Assembly (NCBI GenBank): GCA_010028225.1
Contig: RGOY01000047.1
Location: 1-8,610 of the forward strand
Length of the DNA: 8,610 nt
Direction: 5' to 3'
Source of the DNA: Actinomycetota bacterium
GTDB taxonomy: Bacteria; Actinomycetota; Actinomycetes; Nanopelagicales; Nanopelagicaceae
This document shows, in pieces, positions 1 to 8,610 of the stretch. The stretch's first letter is position 1. Every line of letters begins with the position of its first letter. Below the pieces are notes generated by a model. That model made no database searches, had not been told where the DNA came from, and was given only the letters and a program-made list of their open reading frames with translations. A program made the position numbers and the translations under genes.

Positions 1-608
1 CTATCCACGCCAAGTCGACCCGCAGTATCGATGATCACCACATTATGAATTTTTTCCTTTGCGAAAATAATAGATTCTTTCGCCACCCGCACGGGATCAC
101 CAACACCGTTACCTGGTTCTGGCGCGAAGACTGGAACCTTCACGCTCTCTGCCACCAACTCCAGTTGTGTCACGGCATTCGGCCGTTGCAGGTCACATGC
201 AACGAGCAGAGGCGTATTTCCTTGACTCTTTAAGAATCGTGCCAACTTGCCGGCAACGCTCGTCTTTCCAGCACCTTGAAGACCAGCCAAGATGATGACT
301 GTCGGCGGTCTCTTTGAAAAGGTAAATCGAGAACCGTCACCAGAGAGTATCGAGATCAACTCTTGATTGATGATCTCCGTAATCTGCGATGCGGGATTAA
401 TTGAAGGAGTAGCTTGTTCTAGCGTCTCAAGGCTTCGCGACTTTATCTTTTCAACGAATTCTCGAACTACCTCGTTTGCAACATCTGCATCGAGCAGAGC
501 CCTGGTCAACTCACTCGAGATCTCATCGATATCAGATGGGCTGATGCGCCCCTTGCTTCTTAACGATTTAAGCGTTGAAGTGATGCGCTCGGTAAGGTTC
601 TCAAACAC
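1..608 (-). CDS. ffh: Signal recognition particle GTPase Ffh (SRP54), N-terminal part, cut by window edge
   Basis: Ffh binds signal sequences emerging from the ribosome together with 4.5S/SRP RNA and delivers the ribosome to FtsY at the membrane. The first 202 codons are visible; the rest of the G domain and the methionine-rich M domain lie beyond the window. The helical N domain spans about residues 1-95 and the G domain starts at about 102. I see the P-loop GLQGAGKT (109-116), the SRP-GTPase motif DLQRPNAVTQL (139-149), the segment APEPGNGVGDPVRVA (162-176) and the G3 motif DTAGR (194-198). The start is GTG at 608-606, giving V/M-FENLTERI, which matches the family N-terminus; a weak AGG lies 8 nt upstream. 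Serine follows the P-loop threonine where threonine is usual, a mild variation. It is separated from glnB by 92 nt holding a hairpin. Its partner FtsY is encoded 1.9 kb upstream. Identification is firm. Confidence 0.97.
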   Translation of the reverse strand, partial: MFENLTERITSTLKSLRSKGRISPSDIDEISSELTRALLDADVANEVVREFVEKIKSRSLETLEQATPSINPASQITEIINQELISILSGDGSRFTFSKRPPTVIILAGLQGAGKTSVAGKLARFLKSQGNTPLLVACDLQRPNAVTQLELVAESVKVPVFAPEPGNGVGDPVRVAKESIIFAKEKIHNVVIIDTAGRLGVD

Positions 609-626
609 CCGGAAAGCCTAGCGATA

Positions 627-656
627 CCGGGAGTGAACGTTGACGCTCACTCCCGG
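627..656 (-). terminator. Perfect 10-bp hairpin between glnB and ffh (possible terminator or ffh leader structure)
   Basis: Arms CCGGGAGTGA (627-636) and TCACTCCCGG (647-656) are exact reverse complements around a 10-nt loop, in which CGT/ACG can add three more pairs. The hairpin lies after the glnB stop and 18 nt before the ffh GTG. No U-run follows on the minus strand, so a classical intrinsic terminator is not certain; hairpin-only terminators have been proposed in actinobacteria. It could equally be a structure in the ffh 5' leader. Confidence 0.6.
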
Positions 657-667
657 ATCTACTCTTT

Positions 668-2331
<1,664 letters not shown>

Positions 2332-2338
2332 CAGATCA

Positions 2339-2344
2339 CTCCTT
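2339..2344 (-). promoter_or_regulatory. Shine-Dalgarno for amtB
   Basis: The minus strand reads AAGGAG followed by a 7-nt spacer and ATG (2331-2329). It supports this ATG, which gives the N-terminus MDTGDTAWMLIS, as the amtB start. Confidence 0.75.
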
Positions 2345-2401
2345 CACACTTCTCGATTTTCATCTCTTTCGAAATCTGGGCCCCGTTGCCCGCACCACGT
2401 A

Positions 2402-2435
2402 TGTCAAGCCATCAGGTGATAGATCCATCAGGTGA
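2402..2435 (-). promoter_or_regulatory. Paired 11-bp direct repeats next to a TTGACA box upstream of amtB (candidate operator/promoter)
   Basis: On the minus strand TCACCTGATGG occurs twice (2435-2425 and 2419-2409), start-to-start 16 bp. Each copy contains the short dyad TCA-CC-TGA. The proximal copy is followed after one base by TTGACA (2407-2402), a consensus -35 hexamer, about 70 bp before the amtB ATG. No good -10 sits 16-18 bp downstream (the spot is GGGGCC), so any promoter would depend on an activator or lie elsewhere. A nitrogen regulator is an attractive but unproven candidate; I could not match a clean GlnR or AmtR consensus. Confidence 0.35.
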
Positions 2436-2471
2436 GAGGTAGAGAATGGTTGAAGATAGTTACAGGAGTGC

Positions 2472-2492
2472 CCTCGATCTATTTCGTCGAGG
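2472..2492 (-). terminator. Small hairpin after ftsY (weak terminator candidate)
   Basis: Arms CCTCGA (2472-2477) and TCGAGG (2487-2492) pair perfectly around a 9-nt loop, 31 nt beyond the ftsY stop codon. There is no T-tract on the minus strand after it (GGCACTCCTG follows). It may end the rnc-ftsY transcript weakly or be chance. Confidence 0.25.
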
Positions 2493-2523
2493 TGACTTTC
2501 TGGCGCGCTCTGTTACGAGGGTG

Positions 2524-3363
2524 TTACGAAGCGAGCAAGCGATCAAGGAAGAGGCTGGGTTCGAAATTCTCGAGATCAGAGGCCTTCTCCCCCGTTCCAA
2601 TCAACTTAATCGGGATCGAAAGTTCACGCTCGATCGCGAGCACGGCACCACCTTTGGCGGACCCATCCATCTTGGTCAGCACCAAACCTGTAATGGGAAT
2701 CGCTGCCATGAACTCCCGTGCTTGGACGATGGCATTCTGACCCACAGTGCCATCGAGAACGAGGAGCACTTCATTCACCGGTGAAACTTTCTCAGCCACG
2801 CGTTTGACCTTACCTAGCTCACTCATCAGATTGCTCATCGTGTGCAAGCGCCCAGCCGTATCGATGATGTGAATGGTGAAACTTTCACTTGCCGCACGCT
2901 TTGCTCCATCAAAAGCCACTGAAGCTGGATCAGATCCAGAACTACTGGAATGTACGGCCACCCCTATTCGATCAGCCCAAGTAGAGAGCTGCTCAATCGC
3001 AGCCGCGCGAAAAGTATCGGCAGCCGTCACCAGGACTTTCTCACCCGAGCGATGAAATCGTTCTGCAATCTTGGCGACGCTCGTAGTTTTTCCAGTTCCG
3101 TTGACTCCGACCACCATGATCGTGGTGAGCGGGTCTCGCCGTATCAACTCACGTGAGTCAGAGAGAAAACATTTCATTAACTCACTCTTCACAGCAAGTG
3201 CAAGATCATTTCGCTCCCGCCTCACCAAGTCGATAATTTCGCCGGCGAGGGTTGGTCCGAGATCGGCGGCAATGAGAGACTCCCTGATTTCATCGAGCTC
3301 CGCTTGACTCGGTTCGCCCCGTAGCGAAGCAACTTTTTCAAATAAGCGCGCAAAGATTCCCAT
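2524..3363 (-). CDS. ftsY: Signal recognition particle receptor FtsY (SRP GTPase)
   Basis: FtsY is the membrane-associated receptor for Ffh; the two GTPases form a composite site that releases the nascent chain to the Sec translocon. The 279-residue protein is almost a bare NG domain. The N domain covers about residues 5-75. The G domain shows the P-loop GVNGTGKTT (86-94), DTFRAAAIEQL (116-126), G3 DTAGR (168-172), G4 TKMDGSAKGG (230-239) and the closing motif GTGEK (256-260). There is no acidic A domain and no transmembrane anchor. The opening MGIFARLFEKVASLR could form the short amphipathic membrane-targeting helix known from FtsY proteins, which would be the membrane contact (inference). 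The ATG start is supported by GGAG (3372-3369) 5 nt upstream. It follows smc by 19 nt and is surely co-transcribed with it. The neighbouring SMC and nearby Ffh fit the usual actinobacterial locus. Confidence 0.97.
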   Translation of the reverse strand: MGIFARLFEKVASLRGEPSQAELDEIRESLIAADLGPTLAGEIIDLVRRERNDLALAVKSELMKCFLSDSRELIRRDPLTTIMVVGVNGTGKTTSVAKIAERFHRSGEKVLVTAADTFRAAAIEQLSTWADRIGVAVHSSSSGSDPASVAFDGAKRAASESFTIHIIDTAGRLHTMSNLMSELGKVKRVAEKVSPVNEVLLVLDGTVGQNAIVQAREFMAAIPITGLVLTKMDGSAKGGAVLAIERELSIPIKLIGTGEKASDLENFEPSLFLDRLLAS

Positions 3364-3382
3364 CTCGTCTCCGATCTAAAAA

Positions 3383-6300
3383 TTAGGAGGAGAGCGCTTG
3401 TACTTCTCGAATGCGCTGCGAGATTACTTCGGAAACTCCATCGCCTCTCATCGTCACGCCATAGAGCGCATCAGCAATCTCCATCGTTCGCTTCTGGTGA
3501 GTGATTACGATCAACTGAGAATTCGCACGGAGTTCTGCGAGGATGCCAAGGAGTCTGCCGAGGTTGGTGTCATCTAGGGCGGCCTCCACCTCATCCATGA
3601 CATAGAACGGACTTGGCCTCGCCTTGAAGATCGCAATCAAGAGGGCCACCGCAGTCAGTGAACGTTCACCACCGGAAAGAAGTGAGAGTCGTTTGATTCT
3701 CTTGCCTGGCGGCCTAGCTTCAACATCGATGCCAGTGGTCAACATATCTTCTGGATTGGTGAGAATAAGTCTGCCTTCGCCACCTGGGAAGAGTCGCCCA
3801 AATATCCCCTCGAATTCTTTAGCCGTATCGTTATAGGCCTGGGTGAATATCTCGAGCACCTTGTCATCAACCTCTTTGACGATATCCATCAAATCTTTAC
3901 GCGACTTCTTCAAATCTTCCATTTGATCTGCAAGATATTTCAATCTCTCTTCCAGCGAGCTGTACTCCTCGAGTGCTAGAGGATTGATCTTGCCGAGCAA
4001 GGTGAGTGAACGCTCTGCAGCAGCAAGTCTCTTCTCTTGGGCTTCGCGTTTGAATGGAACTTCATCGCCTTGGACAATTTCACCACTCTCAGTCTCGATG
4101 AATGTGGGAACAAGATTCTCTGGTCCATATTCGGCGACAAGTGTCTGGCCATCAAGCCCGAATTCTTCTAGAGCACGAGTCTCAATTTGCTCGATGCGAA
4201 GTCTTTGTTCTGCTTTAGCAATCTCATCTTGATGAACGCTCGATGTGAGAGTCTCAAGTTCTGCTGCCAACTCTCTTATGGTCGATCTCAGCGCCAGAGT
4301 TTCACCTTCACGGTCTGACCGCGAAATCTCGAGGCGCTCTCGCTCAGCCGCCGCCTGGGTGATTGAAACCTCAATCTGGATCAACGCTTCGTAAGCCGTC
4401 TCAGCGATCTCTTGGGCAATGACTGCGCCCCGACTACGTGCCTCTCGCCGAGCAATCTGACGCGAAGCACTCTCACGTTCTCGCTGCGCGCTCTCAAGAA
4501 GCTCTTCGATCCGGTGCACCAGGGCGGTTACCCGCTCTTCAGTCGTGCGAAGTCGCAACCTGGCATCAACTTCAATGCCACGAGCTGTCGCAAGTTCAGA
4601 TTTCAGACTCTCCGCTAGTGAAGTATCCGGCTCAGCAACGACGACTGGTGCAGTAGTCAATGCATCTTGCGCACGATTCAACTCATCAGAAAGTTTTGCG
4701 ATATTCGCCTCAACCGCATCGACTGCACTATCAACCCGGGCGATCTCATCTTTTGCGCTCTTGATACTTTGACCTAGTCCTGCCATCGACTCGGTCAGTG
4801 AGGCCATCTTCGAGTCGGATTCATTGAGCTCTGCCCTAGCTGCTTCATAGGCGCGTTCTGCATCCTCGCGCTTTTCCTTCAAAGTATTCGATTCAAATCG
4901 AAGGCGTTCGCTTTCGTGCGATAAATTCCCAATCAGTTCTTCAGTGCTCTCAATCAATTTCGCAATGTGAATGAGTGAATTTCCAGCGCCGCCACGGGCA
5001 AGTCTTTTCGAAATCATCTCCCCATCACGAGTTAACACAATTAACTCCGGATGCTCTTTGATAATTCGCTCCGCCTCATTCAAATCATCTGCAACTACAT
5101 GGGCAGGAAGAAGTGATTCGAGCAGATCACCGAGAATTGCGGATGAGACTTTTGACCTCAATGAAGTGAGCGTTGCAGGAATAGAAACCGTGACTGCGCG
5201 GCCTTCGCCAAGAATAAGAAGATCCGCTCGACCTTGATTCTCGGTTTTAAGCACCGCTAAAGCCTTGATGGCAGATGAAAGGTCGCTCAAAACCACGGCA
5301 TCAGAGAGTGAACCGAGTGCACTTGAGACTGCGCTCTCCCAGCCTCGCTCGATCTCGAGCAGTGAAGCAACACTTCCCTTGATTGAAATTCCACGAGGAT
5401 CAGCAAGTAAGGCACCCGCTCCATCCTTGTGAATGGAAGCTTGCTGTAATGCGTCACGTTTTGATTGGGCCGATGAAAGGTCTCTCTCTATCTCAACGAG
5501 ACGTTTCTGTAATTCGATCTCTTTCGCTCTCGCATCTTCCAGCGCAATTCGAGCACGTTCATAATCAGCATCGAGGCGCTCTTCCCCTGCACCAAGTCCT
5601 GAAAGTTGCGCTTCAAGCGCGGCGAACGAGACGGTGGCTTTATCCAAGCGTTCTTGCGAAGAATTCCGTGAGGCGAGTAATCGGCTTTTCTCATCTTCGG
5701 CCGAAGCAATCTTTGACTCGACCATCCTGAGATGGCCTTCGCGTCGAGCACTTCCTTCTCGAAGATCTGCCAATGCACGAAGAGCAGCAGAGATTTTTGA
5801 CTCCTCTTCGCGATATTGCTTTTCAAGCGCGCTCACTTTGGAACTCGCCTGGGACAGCTCGCCACCTGCAACCTGCACTGCCTCACGAAGTTTGCCTTCT
5901 TCGATCTTCAATTCAGATGCTTCTGCTTCGAGAGCGCCTGGATCTCGGCCGGTGATCTTGGCTTCCTCGACATCTTCGGCCAAGAGTTTTGCTCGTTCAG
6001 AGGCAAGGCTCTGGGTGGCACGCAATTTCTCACGCTCGGCAGTGAGGCTGTAATAGTTATCTTGCGCCGCGCTCAGCTTTGGCCCCTCAGTTACTGCAAG
6101 CTGATCAAGTTCCACTTCACGATTTCTCATTCGCGTCAGCTCACGATCAACTTCACTCTTGCGTGCCCGCAATGAGTTCTCGTCTTGGCTCTCGCTCTCA
6201 AGCACTCGACGCAATCCCACGATGTCATCGGCAAGAAGGCGCAACTTTGCATCACGTAGGTCCGCTTGGATCGTTGCGGCTTTCTTTGCAACTTCAGCTT

Positions 6301-6922
6301 GCTTGCCTAGTGGGCGAAGCTGTCGGCGCAGCTCTGCTGTGAGATCTTGGATGCGCGCCATGTTTCCCTGCATCGACTCGAGTTTTCGAAGCGCTTTCTC
6401 CTTGCGCTTTCTATGTTTCAGGACGCCAGCGGCCTCTTCGATGAAGGCTCGTCGTTCCTCAGGGTTTGCCATCAAGACGGCATCGAGTTGTCCCTGACCA
6501 ACGATGACATGCATCTCTCGGCCGATGCCGCTATCGCTGAGCAACTCTTGGACATCAAGAAGTCTGGCAGTCTCGCCGTTGATCTGATATTCACTCTGAC
6601 CGTTTCGAAAGAGTATTCGCGAAATCGTCACTTCTGAGAAATCGATCGGTAGCGCGCCATCGCTATTATCGATGGTGAGCGAAACTTCGGCTCTGCCAAG
6701 CGGAGCTTTCCCGCTGGTACCGGCGAAGATGACATCTTCCATCTTGCCGCCACGAAGCGACTTCGCTCCCTGTTCACCCATCACCCAGGCAAGAGCATCG
6801 ACCACATTGGATTTTCCAGAACCATTTGGTCCCACGACGCAGGTTATCCCCGGCTCCAGAATGAGCGTGGTCGGGTTAGCAAAGGACTTGAAACCCTTCA
6901 GCGTCATGCTCTTCAAATACAC
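3383..6922 (-). CDS. smc: Chromosome partition/condensation ATPase SMC
   Basis: SMC dimerises and, with ScpA and ScpB, organises and segregates the chromosome by ATP-driven DNA looping. The 1179-residue protein has the full architecture. The N-terminal head carries Walker A GPNGSGKSN (31-39), LRGGKMEDVIFAG (56-68) and the VIVGQGQLDAV segment (139-149). The first coiled-coil arm runs from about 165 to 500. The hinge lies at about 500-655 and includes GGAGNSL (644-650). The second arm runs from about 655 to 1020. The C-terminal head has the signature LSGGERS (1082-1088) and Walker B FYVMDEVEAALDD (D1110, E1111). No frameshift or truncation is seen. The start is GTG (6922-6920), giving V/M-YLKSMTLKGFKSFA as in actinobacterial homologues; the ATG at codon 6 would drop conserved residues. 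AGGTAGG lies 8 nt upstream. scpA and scpB are not in the window. Confidence 0.98.
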   Translation of the reverse strand: MYLKSMTLKGFKSFANPTTLILEPGITCVVGPNGSGKSNVVDALAWVMGEQGAKSLRGGKMEDVIFAGTSGKAPLGRAEVSLTIDNSDGALPIDFSEVTISRILFRNGQSEYQINGETARLLDVQELLSDSGIGREMHVIVGQGQLDAVLMANPEERRAFIEEAAGVLKHRKRKEKALRKLESMQGNMARIQDLTAELRRQLRPLGKQAEVAKKAATIQADLRDAKLRLLADDIVGLRRVLESESQDENSLRARKSEVDRELTRMRNREVELDQLAVTEGPKLSAAQDNYYSLTAEREKLRATQSLASERAKLLAEDVEEAKITGRDPGALEAEASELKIEEGKLREAVQVAGGELSQASSKVSALEKQYREEESKISAALRALADLREGSARREGHLRMVESKIASAEDEKSRLLASRNSSQERLDKATVSFAALEAQLSGLGAGEERLDADYERARIALEDARAKEIELQKRLVEIERDLSSAQSKRDALQQASIHKDGAGALLADPRGISIKGSVASLLEIERGWESAVSSALGSLSDAVVLSDLSSAIKALAVLKTENQGRADLLILGEGRAVTVSIPATLTSLRSKVSSAILGDLLESLLPAHVVADDLNEAERIIKEHPELIVLTRDGEMISKRLARGGAGNSLIHIAKLIESTEELIGNLSHESERLRFESNTLKEKREDAERAYEAARAELNESDSKMASLTESMAGLGQSIKSAKDEIARVDSAVDAVEANIAKLSDELNRAQDALTTAPVVVAEPDTSLAESLKSELATARGIEVDARLRLRTTEERVTALVHRIEELLESAQRERESASRQIARREARSRGAVIAQEIAETAYEALIQIEVSITQAAAERERLEISRSDREGETLALRSTIRELAAELETLTSSVHQDEIAKAEQRLRIEQIETRALEEFGLDGQTLVAEYGPENLVPTFIETESGEIVQGDEVPFKREAQEKRLAAAERSLTLLGKINPLALEEYSSLEERLKYLADQMEDLKKSRKDLMDIVKEVDDKVLEIFTQAYNDTAKEFEGIFGRLFPGGEGRLILTNPEDMLTTGIDVEARPPGKRIKRLSLLSGGERSLTAVALLIAIFKARPSPFYVMDEVEAALDDTNLGRLLGILAELRANSQLIVITHQKRTMEIADALYGVTMRGDGVSEVISQRIREVQALSS

Positions 6923-7006
6923 GCGTAAAACCTACCTGAGCAGTTCAACGATGAAGTGGAGGTGGCCAAGTTAAGAGTCAATAAGTCTGAAGTAAGAGTT
7001 GAGGCT
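6923..7006. other. 84-nt mutM-smc spacer with short repeats, no gene
   Basis: Between the mutM stop and the smc start there is the smc ribosome binding site (AGGTAGG on the minus strand), a TAAGAGT direct repeat (plus-strand 6972-6978 and 6993-6999) and a 6-bp inverted repeat CTGAAG/CTTCAG (6987-6992 and 7005-7010) that overlaps the mutM stop. None has a T-tract or clear promoter match; read-through from mutM into smc is likely. Confidence 0.4.
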
Positions 7007-7846
7007 TCAGCGACGCGGTTGGCACTGGGGACAAAAGTGAGAGGAGCGATTGGTGAATTTGATTCGTTTGATGAGATGGCCGCAACGAGAGCACTCTTCA
7101 TCTTCTCTGCCATACACCTCGAGTGAATTCTCGAAATATCCACTCTCGCCGTTGACATTGGTGTAAAGATCATCGAAAGAGGTTCCGCCCGCCTTAAGCG
7201 CGCGCTTCATAACACGCGCGACAGAAGTCAATAGCGAAGCGATTTCGTTCTCACTCAATTTTTCCGCCAACTTCCGGGGGTGTATTCGAGCCTGCCAGAG
7301 CGCTTCATCTGCATAAATATTGCCGACACCACTCATCACACTCTGATCCAGTAGTGCCCGCTTTATCTCAGTACGTTTCGCCTTCAAATTCTGGATCACT
7401 GCCTTGCGATCAAATTTCTCGTCAAATGGATCGCGTGCGATATGTGAAATCGAGGATGGAATTCCCTTACTCATCTCATCTACCCGAAGCCACCCGAAAG
7501 TTCTTTGATCATGGAATGAAAGATGAAATTCCTGTTTTCCTCGCTTGACTCGAAATCTCGCTCGACAGTGAGGGTGACGCGCTTGCCCCACCTCTTCAAT
7601 TCGAAATTGCCCGCTCATCCCTAAATGAGCAACAAGAACCATCGGCTTCTTATCCAGTACAAACCAGAGGAATTTCCCACGACGATTGACTGATGTGATG
7701 CGGCATTCCTCGATTGCTTGAAGCGGTGCAATTGATTCCCTGGAAAGCGCTCGTGGATGCAACTGAAGTGCACGAATTATCTTCGCGCCGCGAAGATGAG
7801 CCTGTAGCCCTAACCGAACACTCTCTACTTCGGGCAGCTCGGGCAC
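7007..7846 (-). CDS. mutM: Formamidopyrimidine-DNA glycosylase (Fpg/MutM)
   Basis: This bifunctional DNA glycosylase/AP lyase removes oxidised purines such as 8-oxoguanine. All hallmark elements are present in 279 residues. The N-terminus is M-PELPEVE, with the catalytic proline exposed after Met removal and the following Glu3. Lys58 lies in RRGKFL, the intercalating loop is HLGMSG (Met77) and DQRTFG is at 113-118. The helix-two-turn-helix segment is SVMSGVGNIYADEALW (169-184). The C-terminal zinc finger has Cys252, Cys255, Cys272 and Cys275, with the conserved arginine in FTNRSSHFC (Arg267). The start is GTG (7846-7844), the only one placing PELPEVE at the terminus. It follows the rnc stop by 6 nt, and a GAGG reaching into the end of rnc lies 10 nt before the GTG, so coupling with rnc is likely. 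Proximity to smc and rnc is the common actinobacterial arrangement. Confidence 0.98.
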   Translation of the reverse strand: MPELPEVESVRLGLQAHLRGAKIIRALQLHPRALSRESIAPLQAIEECRITSVNRRGKFLWFVLDKKPMVLVAHLGMSGQFRIEEVGQARHPHCRARFRVKRGKQEFHLSFHDQRTFGWLRVDEMSKGIPSSISHIARDPFDEKFDRKAVIQNLKAKRTEIKRALLDQSVMSGVGNIYADEALWQARIHPRKLAEKLSENEIASLLTSVARVMKRALKAGGTSFDDLYTNVNGESGYFENSLEVYGREDEECSRCGHLIKRIKFTNRSSHFCPQCQPRR

Positions 7847-7852
7847 GTGCCT

Positions 7853-8548
7853 CTAACCTCGTTCGAGAAGAATTTGATACGCAAGTCTCGCGGCTTCTTG
7901 TTCAGCTTCGCGCTTACTCTTACCTCGTCCAGCAGAGACTCGCTCGCCCGCGACGATCGCAGTTGCTTGAAACTCTTTTGCGTGATCGGGTCCAGACTCA
8001 GAGATTTCATATTCTGGCGAACCTTCACCGCGAGCGGCGACAAGTTCTTGGAGTGAAGTCTTTCCATCAAGAGTTGCACCACGTGAGATTGCTTCTTCGA
8101 TTGCCTCCTGCATCAAGGTGATGATGGCATGCTCCGCCTTTTCAAGACCGTGCTCCAAATAGATTGCGCCGATCAAAGCCTCCAGTGAGTCGGCAAGGAT
8201 TGAGTTCTTCTCCCGACCGCCGGTGACCTCTTCGCCTCGACCGATACGAACCTCTCGACCAATTCCAAGTGATCGCGCAACCTGCGATAACGCTCTTGTG
8301 CTCACCACGCCAGAGCGAAGCGGAGAGAGGCCGCTCTCATCCATCTCTGGAAACCTTTTATAAAGCTCTTCTGTGATGACGAGGCCAATGACGCTATCGC
8401 CAAGAAATTCCAGACGTTCATTTGTCGGGATCCCACCCGATTCATATGCGAAAGATCTATGAGTCAACGCGAGATTAATAACCTCATCAGAGAGAGGAAC
8501 GCCAAGTGCGGCAAGCCTTGCCTTAAGACTCTCGTCAGCGGGATTCAT
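7853..8548 (-). CDS. rnc: Ribonuclease III
   Basis: RNase III cleaves double-stranded RNA, including the 16S/23S precursor stems and structured mRNA leaders, as a Mg2+-dependent homodimer. The 231-residue length is typical. The catalytic domain (about 1-150) contains the signature NERLEFLGDS (43-52) with Glu44, Glu47 and Asp51, plus Glu71 in the DESGLSPLRS segment and the Asp120/Glu123 pair in LADSLEALIGAIYLE. The double-stranded RNA-binding domain covers about 162-229, opening with GKTSLQELVAARG and ending in the basic GRGKSKREAEQEAARLAYQ helix. The ATG at 8548-8546 gives MNPADESLKARLAAL; no good Shine-Dalgarno lies within 12 nt of it. It is the first gene of the visible minus-strand run and is followed closely by mutM. 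Confidence 0.97.
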   Translation of the reverse strand: MNPADESLKARLAALGVPLSDEVINLALTHRSFAYESGGIPTNERLEFLGDSVIGLVITEELYKRFPEMDESGLSPLRSGVVSTRALSQVARSLGIGREVRIGRGEEVTGGREKNSILADSLEALIGAIYLEHGLEKAEHAIITLMQEAIEEAISRGATLDGKTSLQELVAARGEGSPEYEISESGPDHAKEFQATAIVAGERVSAGRGKSKREAEQEAARLAYQILLERG

Positions 8549-8610
8549 AGTCAGAAAGTTTCGACCCTAACCAGGGAAGAAGTTGTTGAAATCAAGAAGT
8601 TGAGTTAAAG
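8549..8610. other. Upstream leader of rnc, no gene identified
   Basis: These 62 bases precede rnc. Frames on the minus strand close within a few codons or are too short to identify. In related genomes rpmF often precedes rnc, but nothing here reads like the end of ribosomal protein L32. TAGGGT (8569-8564) fits an actinobacterial TANNNT -10 and lies 15 nt before the rnc ATG, but the best -35 candidates (TTGATT at 8595-8590, TTCAAC at 8590-8585) give spacers of 20 and 15, so a promoter is only a weak possibility. Confidence 0.3.

Noticed and set aside
2355..2376. GATTT-N12-AAATC inverted repeat and TTTCGAAA palindrome just upstream of amtB
   Set aside because: The arms are only 5 bp, AT-rich and easily due to chance; they do not match a known nitrogen-regulator operator well enough to call.
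2446..2784. Plus-strand ORF starting MVEDSYRSALDLF with a GAGAGG upstream, partly in the ftsY-amtB spacer
   Set aside because: About three quarters of it is antisense to conserved FtsY C-terminal motifs, the later part has unlikely composition (histidine- and cysteine-rich) and no family is recognisable.
5488..5826. 112-codon minus-strand ORF inside smc in another frame
   Set aside because: It overlaps the intact SMC coiled-coil frame on the same strand and shows no family signal; there is no sign of a frameshift in smc.
5634..6053. 139-codon plus-strand ORF antisense to smc
   Set aside because: Its serine/alanine/arginine-rich composition mirrors the glutamate-rich coiled-coil codons of smc; it is a shadow frame.
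6972..7010. Possible terminator between mutM and smc (CTGAAG/CTTCAG stem)
   Set aside because: The stem is only 6 bp with a 12-nt loop and no T-tract, and it overlaps the mutM stop; too weak to call.
8567..8608. Possible tail of an upstream minus-strand gene reading LTQLLDFNNFFPG then stop
   Set aside because: Thirteen codons are too few to identify, and the sequence does not resemble the end of ribosomal protein L32 or another expected neighbour.

Overview
The window reads as an ordinary, compact housekeeping segment of an actinomycetal (Actinomycetota) chromosome. Every gene I can support lies on the minus strand, so transcription runs from high to low coordinates. Three things point to the phylum. 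The gene order is rnc, mutM, smc, ftsY, amtB, glnB/glnK, ffh. The SMC N-terminus begins MYLKSMTLKGFKSFA, and Ffh carries the segment PEPGNGVGDPVRVA. The moderate GC (roughly half by eye, not computed), short spacers, ATGA gene overlap and short proteins suggest a streamlined lineage, for example a freshwater actinobacterium. That last placement is inference.

Right to left: 8549-8610 is a short leader with no identifiable gene. rnc (RNase III, 8548-7853) and mutM (Fpg glycosylase, 7846-7007) are separated by 6 nt. An 84-nt spacer leads to smc (chromosome condensation ATPase, 6922-3383). ftsY (SRP receptor, 3363-2524) follows after 19 nt, with its ribosome binding site in that gap. A 192-nt spacer, the largest gap in the window, separates ftsY from amtB (2331-1036) and holds a pair of direct repeats and a small hairpin. 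amtB overlaps glnB (1039-701) by 4 nt. A 92-nt gap with a short tandem repeat and a perfect 10-bp hairpin leads to ffh, whose first 202 codons (608-1) are present before the window edge.

Functionally there are three modules. rnc-mutM-smc-ftsY is probably one transcript covering RNA processing, DNA repair, chromosome segregation and membrane-protein targeting. amtB-glnB is an ammonium uptake and nitrogen-sensing pair. Ffh and FtsY are the two GTPases of the signal recognition particle pathway and lie on either side of the nitrogen pair. In many actinobacteria the PII-modifying enzyme glnD sits after glnK in this locus; here it is not present between glnB and ffh.

I found no mobile element, CRISPR array, tRNA, rRNA, phage gene or unknown protein system. 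The noteworthy observations are modest: the missing glnD, non-coding repeats and hairpins around the nitrogen pair, and a minimal FtsY.
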